DNA of 64,000 nt from Rubrivivax sp. (lineage in GTDB: Bacteria; Pseudomonadota; Gammaproteobacteria; Burkholderiales; Burkholderiaceae_C): the NCBI GenBank assembly GCA_022843905.1, contig JALHMT010000015.1, positions 46,100 to 110,099 of the forward strand, given 5' to 3'. A program made the translations under genes and the position numbers. This document shows, piece by piece, positions 30,121-40,540 of this stretch. Numbering within the stretch: the stretch's first letter is position 1; each line of letters starts with the position of its first letter. A model generated the notes under the pieces. The model was not told where the DNA came from. It did no database searches and saw only the letters and a program-made list of their open reading frames with translations.

Positions 30121-31163
30121 TCGAAGCCCTGCGGAGTGCCCTGCGACAGCACGCCCCGACGCTGGCCACGGCGCCGCTGGCCGCGCTGCCCGACCTGGGC
30201 CTGGCCCATGCACACGTGCGCCTGGAAGGCACGGGCGTGCTGGCGCGCCTGCCCAAGCAGAGCCAGGTGGGCCTGCCGCCGCTCGAGCACCTGGCCTTCG
30301 AGGCCGCCTGCTTCGAGCGCGCCGCGCCGGGCGGGCACGCGCCCCGGCTGCTGGGCCTGCTGCCGCCCTCGCCGGCACTGCCGCGCGGCGGCCTGCTGGT
30401 AGAGCACATCGCCGGCCGCCCGGCACGTCTGCCACAGGACCTGCCTGCCCTGGCCCGGGCCCTGGCCTCGCTGCACGGCCTGCCGCTGCCGCCGCCGGTT
30501 CGGCGCGCCCCGCTGCCCGACCCGCCCGACACGCTGCTGGCGCTGCGTGAACTCATCGCCGAGCAGGCCCTGCAGCTGGATGCGGCGGGCATCGAGCCGG
30601 CAGCGCGCGTGCTGATCGATCGCGAGCTGGCGCGCTTCGACGCGCTGTGCCGCGCCACGCCCCGACCGCCGCGCCAGCTCATCGCCTTCGACGCCCACCC
30701 GGGCAACTTCGTCATCGAGCCCGGCGGGCGGGCGGTGCTGGTGGACCTGGAGAAGGCGCGCTATGGCCCCGCCGCTCTGGACCTGGCCCACGCCACGCTG
30801 CACACCTCCACCACCTGGGACCTGGCCAGCCATGCCGAATTGACGCCGGCCCAGGTGCTGGGCTTCCTGCGCAGCTGGGAAGAGGCCGTGGGCCCCGCGC
30901 AGGCCGCGGCGCAGCGCCCCTGGCTGGTGCCGCTGCGGCGGGCCATGTGGCTGTGGTCGGTGACCTGGTGCGCTTCCTGGCGCGTGGGCTCGGCGCAGCC
31001 GGCAGCCCGCGGCGACGCCGCGCCGCGCAGCGACGATGCACTGCTGCACCACGTCGCCGGCCGCGTCGACAGCTACCTGTCGGCGCCGGTGGTGCGTGCG
31101 GTGTGCGAGGAGGCCGAAATGCTGGATTCGGCCCTCGCGCCCGAGGTTTCGGCCGCGCGCTGA
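30117..31163 (+). CDS. Aminoglycoside phosphotransferase/choline kinase-fold protein
   Basis: A 348-residue APH-family kinase-like protein. The catalytic loop is FDAHPGNFVIEPGG and the metal-binding acidic site is LVDLEKARYGPAALDLAH, both about residues 195-225. Relatives phosphorylate small sugars, amino alcohols or drugs; specificity cannot be read here. The gene overlaps the upstream transferase by four bases. Its last 91 bp overlap the convergent nucleoside hydrolase gene. It follows the two transferases and may modify their product. Confidence 0.75.
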   Translation: MIEALRSALRQHAPTLATAPLAALPDLGLAHAHVRLEGTGVLARLPKQSQVGLPPLEHLAFEAACFERAAPGGHAPRLLGLLPPSPALPRGGLLVEHIAGRPARLPQDLPALARALASLHGLPLPPPVRRAPLPDPPDTLLALRELIAEQALQLDAAGIEPAARVLIDRELARFDALCRATPRPPRQLIAFDAHPGNFVIEPGGRAVLVDLEKARYGPAALDLAHATLHTSTTWDLASHAELTPAQVLGFLRSWEEAVGPAQAAAQRPWLVPLRRAMWLWSVTWCASWRVGSAQPAARGDAAPRSDDALLHHVAGRVDSYLSAPVVRAVCEEAEMLDSALAPEVSAAR

Positions 31164-32134
31164 AGCTTGGTGAAGAAGTCGCCGAAGACCGCATCGCGCC
31201 GCACCGCGTAGGCTTCGCGCATCGGCGAGCCGGCCGGGTCGGCCTGCCAGCGCCCGTCGGCGGCCAGGCGCGGCGTGCGCACCAGCGTGCTGGGCATCCA
31301 GTCGGGCTGCAGCATCCAGGCCACGCAGACGAGGTCCCAGATCACCCAGGAGTGCGCGAAGAAGCTGTGAATGCCCTGCATCTCCCACAGCGGGTTGTGC
31401 GTGTAGAGGTGGTGCAGGTGGTCGCCGATGGCGCCCTGGCCCTTCACCCAGCGTTCCATCTCGGGCAGCGACAGGCGCAGCTGCGCGCCGACGTGGAAGC
31501 CCGGCAGGTAGACCACGGGCACGCCGCTGGCCAGCACGACGCGCGTGGCGTGCGGATCCTGCTCGAGATTGAAGGACTGGTTGACGTGCGGCGCGTGCGA
31601 CGGGTAGCCGCTGGTCCACACGATGACCAGGCGATCGGCGATGTCCGGGGCCAACAGCAGCGCGCTGGCCGGGTTGGTCAGGCAGCCCAGGGCCAGCAGG
31701 TACAGCGGCTGATCGGCCGGCTGCGCCCGCGCGCGCTCGATCAGGTCGGCCACCGCCGGGCTGTGCACGGGTTCGTGCGGCGACGGCAGGTAGCGCTCGG
31801 CGCCGGCGAAGACGCGACCGCGCTCGGGCTCACCGAGCGCGGCGAAGGTGCGGCGGATCTCGTCGACGCTGCGCCACATGCCTTCGCCCGGCGGCGCATA
31901 GGGCCGCAGGTCCTTCGGCGGCCCCGGTTGGCCGGCCAGCCGGTGCGCGAAGCTGAAAGGTGCGGCGTGCACGGCGTCCACCTGCAACTGCCCTGGCGAC
32001 AACAGCGCCCAGGCGATGGCGAAAGGGTCGTCGATCTCGTTGGCGGCGTCGGTGTCGATGACCACGCGCGCACCCGGCGCGGGCGGTGCGAGGCGGCAGT
32101 GGTACCAGGCGTCCGGGTGCAATGGCAAGCGCAT
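31073..32134 (-). CDS. Nucleoside hydrolase-family protein (IUNH)
   Basis: The family hydrolyses purine or pyrimidine nucleosides into base and ribose using a Ca2+ bound by clustered aspartates. The 353-residue product has the signature VIDTDAANEIDDPFAIAWAL near residues 25-44, with the DTDxxxxxDD calcium site. A GTG at 32149 is an alternative start; no ribosome site decides it. It has a long C-terminal tail and overlaps the kinase-like gene by 91 bp. It is a stand-alone gene with no obvious salvage operon. Confidence 0.8.
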   Translation of the reverse strand: MRLPLHPDAWYHCRLAPPAPGARVVIDTDAANEIDDPFAIAWALLSPGQLQVDAVHAAPFSFAHRLAGQPGPPKDLRPYAPPGEGMWRSVDEIRRTFAALGEPERGRVFAGAERYLPSPHEPVHSPAVADLIERARAQPADQPLYLLALGCLTNPASALLLAPDIADRLVIVWTSGYPSHAPHVNQSFNLEQDPHATRVVLASGVPVVYLPGFHVGAQLRLSLPEMERWVKGQGAIGDHLHHLYTHNPLWEMQGIHSFFAHSWVIWDLVCVAWMLQPDWMPSTLVRTPRLAADGRWQADPAGSPMREAYAVRRDAVFGDFFTKLQRAAETSGARAESSISASSHTARTTGADR

Positions 32135-32259
32135 GCTCGAAGTCGTCACGGGCCCGGCAATCTAACAGCCGAGCGCTTGACCTCCATCAATCCCCTGCAA
32201 CGAACCCCGGGTGCGGCCCGGTTTACAGACCCCGGCACGCACCCTAACCTGCCGTGGCG

Positions 32260-33087
32260 ATGAACCTCGACGACCCTGCAGCTGCGGCCGGCTCCGACGC
32301 CCCGGCCCGGGACGCGCCAGCCCCCGACGACAAACCCGCTGCGCCCATCGTCCTGCGCACGCTGGGCTTCGGCGATCCCTGGCGCTGGCTGGCGGCGGGC
32401 TGGCGCGACTTCACCCGTGCTCCGGGCATCGGCCTGTTCTACGGCGCGGCCTTCATGGTGATGGGCTGGACGCTGCTGAAGGTCTACGAACACGCGCCGG
32501 CCTACACGCTGGCCCTGTCGGCCGGCTTCCTGCTGATGGGGCCCTTCCTGTGCCTGGGCCTGTACCGCACCAGCCAGCGGCTGGAGGCCGGGCGCAAGCC
32601 CGACTTCGGCGACTCGCTGCTCGCCTGGGACACGCGCACCGCGCAACTGGGCATCTTCGGCTTCGTGCTGCTGGTGCTGGAGATGCTGTGGGGCCGCGCC
32701 ACGCTGGTGGTGTTCGCCGTCAGCTTCGACGGCATGCCCGACTTCAAGGGCTCGCTGCTGGCGCTGCTGGACCCGCAGAACATCGGCTTCATCGTTGCCT
32801 GGGCGCTCATCGGTGCGGTGTTCGCCACCTTGATCTTCGCCATCAGCGTGGTCTCCATCCCCATGATCCTGCACCGCCAGACCGACGCCATCACCGCCGG
32901 ACTGACCAGTCTGCGCCTGGTGCTCGCCCAGCCGGGCGTGATGTTCTTCTGGGCCCTGCTCATCGCGCTCATCGTCGGCGTCTCGCTGCTGCCCTGGTTC
33001 GCGGGTCTGCTGATCACCGGGCCGGTGATCGGGCACGCCTCCTGGCACGCCTATCGCCACGCCGTGGCGGGTGGGGACGAAGTCTGA
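32260..33087 (+). CDS. DUF2189-family integral membrane protein
   Basis: A 275-residue protein with about six membrane segments. After a Pro/Ala-rich cytoplasmic N-terminus come LGFGDPWRWLAAGWRDF, then GLFYGAAFMVMGW, FLLMGPFLCLGLYRTSQRLE and SVVSIPMILHRQTDAI, which fit the DUF2189 family of bacterial membrane proteins. Function is unknown. A GTG at 32254 in the same frame could also start it. It lies 125 bp from the divergent nucleoside hydrolase and 69 bp before a sensor kinase. Confidence 0.72.
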   Translation: MNLDDPAAAAGSDAPARDAPAPDDKPAAPIVLRTLGFGDPWRWLAAGWRDFTRAPGIGLFYGAAFMVMGWTLLKVYEHAPAYTLALSAGFLLMGPFLCLGLYRTSQRLEAGRKPDFGDSLLAWDTRTAQLGIFGFVLLVLEMLWGRATLVVFAVSFDGMPDFKGSLLALLDPQNIGFIVAWALIGAVFATLIFAISVVSIPMILHRQTDAITAGLTSLRLVLAQPGVMFFWALLIALIVGVSLLPWFAGLLITGPVIGHASWHAYRHAVAGGDEV

Positions 33088-33156
33088 CGGCAGCGGCCCG
33101 CCTGCGTGCCGCCTCGGTGCCGCCAGCCGGGACACCACCCTGCCGGAGCTTCGCCG

Positions 33157-34714
<1,558 letters not shown>

Positions 34715-34725
<11 letters not shown>

Positions 34726-35707
34726 GGATGCTGCAGCCCGTGGTCTTGCGCGCCTCGAGGTTGCGGTGCGCCTCGGCCACGTCGGCCAGCGGGTAGCGCT
34801 GGTCGATGCGGATCTTCACCTGCCCGCTGCCCACCACCTCGAACAGGTCGTCGGCCATGGCCTGCGCGCTGTCGCGCGTGGCGATGTGCGTGAACAGCGT
34901 GCAGCGCGTGACGTAGAGCGAGCCCTTGGGGCCCAGCGAGCCCATCTGGAACGGCGGCACCGGACCCGAGGCGTTGCCGAAGCTGGCCAGCAGGCCGAAA
35001 GGGCGCAGGCAGTCCAGGCTGCGCTCGAAGGTGTCCTTGCCGATCGAGTCGTAGACCACCTTGACCCCCTTGCCGCCGGTGATCTCCTTGACGCGCGCGA
35101 CGAAGTCTTCCTTCGTGTAGTCGATGGCGTGCGCGGCGCCGTGTTCCAGCGCCAGCGCGCACTTGGCCGCGCCGCCGGCGGTGCCGATGAGCTGCAGGCC
35201 CAGCGCCTTGGCCCACTGGCAGGCGATGAGGCCGACGCCGCCGGCGGCGGCATGGAACAGCACGTGGTCGCCGGGCTGCAGGCCCTGCACCGGCAGCGTC
35301 TTCTTCAGCAGGTATTGCGCGGTGAGGCCCTTGAGCATCATCGCCGCGCCGGTCTCGAAGTCGATCGCGTCGGGCAGCCGGCACACGGTCTTGGCCGGCA
35401 TCACGCGCGCCTGGCTGTAGCTGCCCGGCGGGTTGCTGGCATAGGCGGCCCGGTCGCCCACCTGCAGGTGGGTCACGCCCTCGCCCACCGCCTCGACGAT
35501 GCCGGCGCCTTCCATGCCCAGCGTCAGCGGCAGCGGATTGGGGTACAGCCCGGTGCGCTGGTAGACGTCGATGAAGTTCAGGCCGCAGGCCCGGTGGCGG
35601 ATGCGGATCTCGCCGGGGCCGGGCTCGCCGACGCTCACCTCGCGCAGCTTCATCTGCTCGGGCCCGCCGAAGGCGTCGATCTGGATGGCCTGTACCGTCT
35701 GCGTCAT
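34715..35707 (-). CDS. NADPH:quinone oxidoreductase, zeta-crystallin family
   Basis: A 330-residue medium-chain dehydrogenase of the zinc-free quinone reductase type (Qor-like). NADPH fold GAAAGGVGLIACQWAKALG-like (HAAAGGVGLIACQW), the GLNFIDVYQRTGLYP motif and TAQYLL are present. An AGGAGA site precedes the ATG. It likely reduces quinones one electron at a time or acts on enones. Its 3' end overlaps the convergent kinase gene by 11 bp. It is monocistronic. Confidence 0.88.
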
Positions 35708-35819
35708 GGAGTCTCCTGTGGGTGGGCTGTGGGGTGGAAGGCCCCGAGGTTAAGCCATGCCGCGCGGGCCTGCAGTGCTTCAGCCATGGCACCATCGCGG
35801 GCCCGATGAGACGACACCC

Positions 35820-36149
35820 ATGAAGCGGCTGCTGTCAGCCCCGAACCTCGCCCTGGCCACGCTGTGGGCCGACCAGCTCTGCGCCGCCGGCATCGCCTGC
35901 ACGGTGCAGCGACCCTTCAACAGCAGCCTGGCCGGGCAGATTCCGCCCGACCAGTGCCTGCCGGAGGTCTGGGTGGGCGACGCCGCGCAGCACGGGCAGG
36001 CCCTGGCGCTGCTGGACGAGTGGCGCCACGCACCGCACCGCCTGTGGGCCTGCCCGGCCTGCCATGAGATCGTCGACGGGCCCTTCGAGCAGTGCTGGAA
36101 CTGCGGCGCGGCGATGCCGCCCCTCGCGCCGGGCATGGCCGGCCCATGA
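35820..36149 (+). CDS. DUF2007/zinc-ribbon small protein
   Basis: A 109-residue protein. The first part (MKRLLSAPNLALATLWADQL, then PEVWVGDAAQHGQALALLDEW) fits the DUF2007 putative signal-transducing fold. The C-terminus is a CPACHEIVDGPFEQCWNCG zinc ribbon with paired CxxC motifs. The gene overlaps the next, an EamA transporter, by ATGA. Function is not known. The coupling suggests a small regulator or accessory of the transporter, an inference. Confidence 0.7.
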   Translation: MKRLLSAPNLALATLWADQLCAAGIACTVQRPFNSSLAGQIPPDQCLPEVWVGDAAQHGQALALLDEWRHAPHRLWACPACHEIVDGPFEQCWNCGAAMPPLAPGMAGP

Positions 36150-37060
36150 AGATCACCCCGCGCCTGGCCCTGCTGCTGACCGTGCCGCCGCTGCTCTGGG
36201 CCGGCAACGCGCTGGTGGGCCGCATGCTCGCGCCCAGCGTGCCGCCGCTGCTGCTCAACGCCCTGCGCTGGTGGGGCGCGCTGGCCGTGCTGCTGGTGCT
36301 GGGCTGGCGCGTGCTGGGCAGTGCCGAGCGGCGTGCGGAGCTGCGCGCGCGCTGGCGCGAGATGGCCCTGCTGGGCCTGTTCGGGGTGGGCATCTACAAC
36401 GCCCTGCAGTACATGGCACTGCAGACCTCCACGCCGATCAACGTCACCCTGATCGCCTCGAGCACGCCGGTGTGGATGCTCATCGTGGGCGGCCTGTTCT
36501 ACGGCGAGAAGCCGCGGCCCGTGCAGTGGCTGGGCGCGGCGCTGTCCTTCAGCGGCGTGCTGCTGGTGCTGGCACGGGGCGAGCCGGCTCGCATCGCCGA
36601 CCTGCGTCTGGTGGCCGGTGACGTCTGGATGCTGCTGGCGGCCTTGTCGTGGGCCATCTACAGCTGGCGCCTGGCCCGGCCCGGCCCCCTGCTGCGGCCG
36701 CCTCATCGGCCCGACTGGAACTGGGCCGAGTTCCTGCTCGGGCAGGCCTTGTTCGGCACCCTCTGGGCCACCGCCTTCGCGCTGGGCGAACAGGCGGTGG
36801 GCGCGTCGACGCCGCAATGGACGCCGGCGCTGGCCGCCTCACTGGTCTTCCTGGCACTGGGGCCTTCGCTGCTGGCCTACCGCTGCTGGCACCTGGGCGT
36901 GACGGCCGTCGGCCCGTCGCTGGCCGGCTTCTTCAGCAACCTCACGCCGCTGTTCGCCGCGCTGTTCTCGGCCGCCCTGCTGGGCCAGCCGCCGCAGCCG
37001 CACCACGGCGTGGCTTTCGCGCTCATCGTCGCAGGCATCGCCGTGTCGAACCGACGCTGA
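36146..37060 (+). CDS. EamA/DMT-family transporter
   Basis: A 304-residue drug/metabolite exporter-type protein with ten membrane segments in two internally similar halves, about 1-140 and 150-304, ending GVAFALIVAGIAVSNRR. Conserved EamA features are LLWAGNALVGR at the start and NALQYMALQTSTPINVTLIASSTPVW in the middle. Substrate unknown. It is translationally coupled to the DUF2007 gene. A strong palindrome lies just downstream and separates it from the convergent SDR gene. Confidence 0.8.
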   Translation: MKITPRLALLLTVPPLLWAGNALVGRMLAPSVPPLLLNALRWWGALAVLLVLGWRVLGSAERRAELRARWREMALLGLFGVGIYNALQYMALQTSTPINVTLIASSTPVWMLIVGGLFYGEKPRPVQWLGAALSFSGVLLVLARGEPARIADLRLVAGDVWMLLAALSWAIYSWRLARPGPLLRPPHRPDWNWAEFLLGQALFGTLWATAFALGEQAVGASTPQWTPALAASLVFLALGPSLLAYRCWHLGVTAVGPSLAGFFSNLTPLFAALFSAALLGQPPQPHHGVAFALIVAGIAVSNRR

Positions 37061-37065
37061 GTCCT

Positions 37066-37096
37066 GCTCCCTCTCCCGCAGGGCGGGAGAGGGAGC
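37066..37096. terminator. Strong palindrome between convergent genes
   Basis: A perfect 14-bp stem with a 3-base AGG loop lies 6 bp after the EamA stop and 4 bp after the SDR stop. No U-tract follows on either strand, so it is a candidate bidirectional terminator or mRNA stop structure. The core CCTCTCCCGCAGGGCGGGAG recurs at 54.2 kb. Confidence 0.6.
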
Positions 37097-37100
37097 AAAA

Positions 37101-37889
37101 CTAGAACGTGCCGGGGTAGGCGCCGCCGTCCATCAGCACGTTCTGGCCGGTGATGTAGCCGGCGTGCACGCTGCACAGGAAGGCGCAGGTGGCACCGAAC
37201 TCGTCGATGTTGCCGAAGCGCAGCGTGGGGTTGGTCTTGCGGCGCGCTTCCATCACCACTTCGAGCGGCTGCCCGCTCTTCTTCGCCTGGCCGGTCATGG
37301 TGCCGATCAGGCGGTCGGTCTCGAAAGGCCCGGGCAGCAGCGCATTGATGGTGACATTGCGCGACGCCAGCTTGGTCTGCCGCGCCAGGCCGGCGACGAA
37401 GCCGGTGAGTCCCGAGCGCGCACCGTTGCTGAGGCCCAGGATGTCGATCGGCGCCTTCACCGCCGCCGAGGTGATGTTCACGACGCGGCCGTAGCCACGC
37501 TCGGCCATGCCGTCGACCACCGACTTGATCAGCTCGATGGGCGTGAGCATGTTGGCGTCCAGTGCCTTGATCCAGGCCTCGCGGTCCCAGTCGCGGAAGT
37601 CGCCGGGCGGCGGGCCGCCGGCGTTGTTGATCAGGATGTCGACCTGCGGGCAGGCCGCCAGCGCCGCGGCACGGCCGGCGGCGGTGGTGATGTCGCCGGC
37701 CACGGTGCGCACCTGCACGGCCGGGTTCAGCGCGCGCAGTTCAGCGGCGGTGGCCTCCAGCGCTTCGGCGCCTCGCGCCGTGATGACGACATGAACGCCC
37801 TCGCGCACCAGCGCCATCGCGCAGCCCTTGCCCAGTCCCTTGCTCGCGGCGCACACCAGCGCCCACTTGCCTGCGATGCCCAGATCCAT
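37101..37889 (-). CDS. Atypical short-chain dehydrogenase/reductase
   Basis: A 262-residue Rossmann-fold SDR protein. The cofactor loop reads CAASKGLGKG near residues 14-23 (TGxxxGxG in the family), and DILINNAGGPPPGDF is intact. However, the active-site YxxxK position reads LGLSNGARSG, so the usual Tyr and Lys are absent. Either the reaction uses other residues or the enzyme is non-catalytic. A GGAG precedes the ATG. It lies 28 bp after the EamA transporter gene on the same strand. Confidence 0.72.
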   Translation of the reverse strand: MDLGIAGKWALVCAASKGLGKGCAMALVREGVHVVITARGAEALEATAAELRALNPAVQVRTVAGDITTAAGRAAALAACPQVDILINNAGGPPPGDFRDWDREAWIKALDANMLTPIELIKSVVDGMAERGYGRVVNITSAAVKAPIDILGLSNGARSGLTGFVAGLARQTKLASRNVTINALLPGPFETDRLIGTMTGQAKKSGQPLEVVMEARRKTNPTLRFGNIDEFGATCAFLCSVHAGYITGQNVLMDGGAYPGTF

Positions 37890-37917
37890 CTCTTCGTCTC
37901 CAGTTGCGCCGGCCGCG

Positions 37918-38826
37918 TCAACGCGCGCGGGCCAGCATCCACACACCGGCCAGCACGAGCAGCGTGCCGGCCACGATCCACGGGTTCAGCGGCTCGCCGA
38001 GCAGCCACACGCCCAGCGCCACCGTCGTCATGGGCCCGATCATGCCCGTCTGCGCGGTGAGCGTGGCGCCGATGCGCTCGACCGCCATCATCACCATCAG
38101 CACCGGCGCGAAGGTGCAGGCCGTGGCGTTGAGCAGCGACAGCCACAGCACCGGTTCGGCCACCATCGCCGCCGACAGCGGCCGCAGCAGCAGGAACTGC
38201 GCGATGCACAGCAGGCAGGCCACCGTGCCGGCCCAGCCGGTGAGCCGCAGCGCGCCGATGCGCTGCACGTGCTGGCCGCTCACGCTGAGGTACAGCGCAT
38301 AGGTGACGGCGCTGGCCAGCACCAGGCCGGCACCCAGCACCACGTCGGCACCTTGCAGCGTGACCTCGTGCCCGAAGACCAGCAGCACGCCGGCATAGCT
38401 GACGGCCAGGGCCGCCAGCTGCCGCCCCTTCACGCGCTGGCCCAGGAACAGCACCGACAGCAGCAGCACCAGCGTCGGGTTGAGGTAGAGGATCAGCCGC
38501 TCCAGGCTGGCGCTGATGTACTGCAGGCCCAGGAAGTCGAGGAAGCTCGACAGGTAGTAGCCGACGAAGCCCAGGCCCAGCACCACGCGCAGGTCGCGCC
38601 CGCCCAGCGGCGCCTTGCCGCGGCCCGACCACCACACCAGCGCGGCGAACAGCGGCAGCGCGAAGGCCATGCGGTACATGATCAGCGTGACCGCGTCGAC
38701 GTCGTGGCGGTAGGCCAGCTTGACGATGATGGCCTTCGCCGAGAACAGCACGGCGCCCAGGGCCGCCAGGGCGATGCCGGTTGCCAGGCGCGGCGGCCCG
38801 GCGGCGGCCGTTCCGAGGGCGCTCAA
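37918..38826 (-). CDS. EamA/DMT-family transporter, TTG start
   Basis: A 302-residue ten-segment membrane protein of the EamA family, with LALGAVLFSAKAIIVKLAY near the start and IVAGTLLVLAGVWMLARAR at the end. No ATG or GTG gives a full N-terminal segment. The TTG at 38826 overlaps the ggt stop (TTGA) and starts just before the first membrane helix, so it is chosen. This is the middle gene of the ggt-EamA-SDR run. Possible exporter of a gamma-glutamyl or amino acid product, but this is only context. Confidence 0.75.
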   Translation of the reverse strand: MSALGTAAAGPPRLATGIALAALGAVLFSAKAIIVKLAYRHDVDAVTLIMYRMAFALPLFAALVWWSGRGKAPLGGRDLRVVLGLGFVGYYLSSFLDFLGLQYISASLERLILYLNPTLVLLLSVLFLGQRVKGRQLAALAVSYAGVLLVFGHEVTLQGADVVLGAGLVLASAVTYALYLSVSGQHVQRIGALRLTGWAGTVACLLCIAQFLLLRPLSAAMVAEPVLWLSLLNATACTFAPVLMVMMAVERIGATLTAQTGMIGPMTTVALGVWLLGEPLNPWIVAGTLLVLAGVWMLARAR

Positions 38827-40445
38827 TAGCCCGCGGCCTGCCCGTCGCGCCGCGGATCGCTGGCCGCGGCGTAGCCTTCCACCGCGGGGTCGCCCAGGCG
38901 CCAGATGAACTGCCCGGCGCCGTAGTCCTGGTAGCTGTCGGCGAAGGGCTCGACGCGGTGCCCCAGGTCGCGCAGACCCTGCGCGGTGGCGGGGTCGAAG
39001 CCAGCCTCGTTGTTGACGATGCCGCCGAAGTAGCGCCAGCGCGGCGCGTCGCAGGCCGCCTGCGGGTGCTGGTGGTAGTCGATCATGCGCACGGTGGTCT
39101 GCAGGTGGCCCTGCGGCTGCATGTCGCCGCCCATCACGCCGAAGCTCATCACCGGCTGGCCGTCCTTCGTCAGGAAGGCCGGGATGATGGTGTGGAAGGG
39201 CCGCTTGCCCGGCCCCACGAGGTTCTCACGCGCGGGGTCGAGCGTGAAGCCGTGGCCGCGGTTCTGCAGGCTCAGGCCGTAGCCCGGCACCACGATGCCC
39301 GAGCCGAAGCCCATGTAGTTGCTCTGGATGAAGCTGACCATCATGCCGCTCTGATCGGCGGCCGTGAGGTAGATGGTGCCGCCCTGCAAGCCGTGTCCGG
39401 GGCCGTAGCTCTGCGCGCGCTTCGGGTCGATCAGCCTGGCGCGGCTGGCCAGGTACGCGTCGTCCAGCATCTGCTCGGGCGTGAGCGTCATCGAGCGCGG
39501 CTCAGCCACGTAGCGGTAGACGTCGGCGAAGGCCAGCTTCATGGCCTCGATCTGCAGGTGCTGCGATGCGATGCCGTCCACTGGCAGCGACGCGACGTCG
39601 AACTTCTCGAGGATGCCCAGCGCGATGAGTGCGGCGATGCCCTGGCCGTTGGGCGGGATCTCGTGCAGCCGGTAGCCGCGGTAGTCGCGGCCGATGGGCG
39701 TGACCCACTCGGGCTGGTAGGCGGCGAAGTCGGCCGCCGTCATCACGCCGCCGTGGGCCCGCGCGTGCGCTTCGGCCGCCGCGGCCACCTCGCCGCGGTA
39801 GAAGGCTTCGCCCTTCGTGTCGGCGATGAGCTTGAGCGTGCGCGCGGCTTCGGGGAAGCTGAAGCGCTCGCCGACGTTCGGCTGCCGGCCCTGGGGCAGG
39901 AAGGCCTGTGCGAAACCGGGCTGTTCGGTGAGTTCGGGCAGCGAGGCGGCATTGGCCCACTTCTGCTGGATGATGACCGGCACGGCATAGCCGCGCTCCG
40001 CGATCTCGATGGCCGGCGCCATCAGCTCGGCGAAGGGCAGCTTGCCGAAGCGGCTGCTCAGTGCCATCCAGGCCGACACGGCGCCGGGCACGGTCACCGA
40101 GTCCCAGCCGCGCTTGGGCGGCGCCTTGGCGTCGGCGCCGTACTTGCGGCGGAAGTACTCGGGCGTCCAGCCGGCCGGGGCGTTGCCCGAGGCGTTGAGG
40201 CCGTGCAGTTCCTTGCCGTCCCACAGGATGCAGAAGGCGTCGCTGCCCAGGCCATTGCTGCAGGGCTCGACGATGGTCATCACGGCGGCGGTGGCCACCG
40301 CGGCGTCGACGGCGTTGCCGCCCTTCTGCAGCATGCGCAGGCCGGCCTGCGCGGCCAGCGGGTGCGAAGTGGACACGACGTTGCGCGCGAACACGGGCGA
40401 GCGCTGGCTGGCGTAGCCGGCGCTCCAGTCGAAGGGGTTGCTCAT
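38823..40445 (-). CDS. ggt: Gamma-glutamyltranspeptidase-family hydrolase
   Basis: A 540-residue Ntn-hydrolase of the gamma-glutamyltranspeptidase family, which transfers or hydrolyses the gamma-glutamyl group of glutathione and similar compounds after self-cleavage. The probable nucleophile is Thr357 in LQGGTIYLTAADQSG. STSHPLAAQAGLRMLQKGGNAVDAAVA near residue 26-52 and GFGSGIVVPGYG are typical. I see no signal peptide, so it may be cytoplasmic. This suits the subgroup annotated gamma-glutamyltransferase-like acylases. Substrate uncertain. Its stop overlaps the EamA start. Confidence 0.85.
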   Translation of the reverse strand: MSNPFDWSAGYASQRSPVFARNVVSTSHPLAAQAGLRMLQKGGNAVDAAVATAAVMTIVEPCSNGLGSDAFCILWDGKELHGLNASGNAPAGWTPEYFRRKYGADAKAPPKRGWDSVTVPGAVSAWMALSSRFGKLPFAELMAPAIEIAERGYAVPVIIQQKWANAASLPELTEQPGFAQAFLPQGRQPNVGERFSFPEAARTLKLIADTKGEAFYRGEVAAAAEAHARAHGGVMTAADFAAYQPEWVTPIGRDYRGYRLHEIPPNGQGIAALIALGILEKFDVASLPVDGIASQHLQIEAMKLAFADVYRYVAEPRSMTLTPEQMLDDAYLASRARLIDPKRAQSYGPGHGLQGGTIYLTAADQSGMMVSFIQSNYMGFGSGIVVPGYGLSLQNRGHGFTLDPARENLVGPGKRPFHTIIPAFLTKDGQPVMSFGVMGGDMQPQGHLQTTVRMIDYHQHPQAACDAPRWRYFGGIVNNEAGFDPATAQGLRDLGHRVEPFADSYQDYGAGQFIWRLGDPAVEGYAAASDPRRDGQAAGY

Positions 40446-40540
40446 GGGATGACGGTGACCGCTGACGGTGAAGACGCCAGTATCGCCGCTGCCCGAGGGG
40501 CGGGCAGAATCCGATTCGATCCCTGGAGTGCAACACAGCC

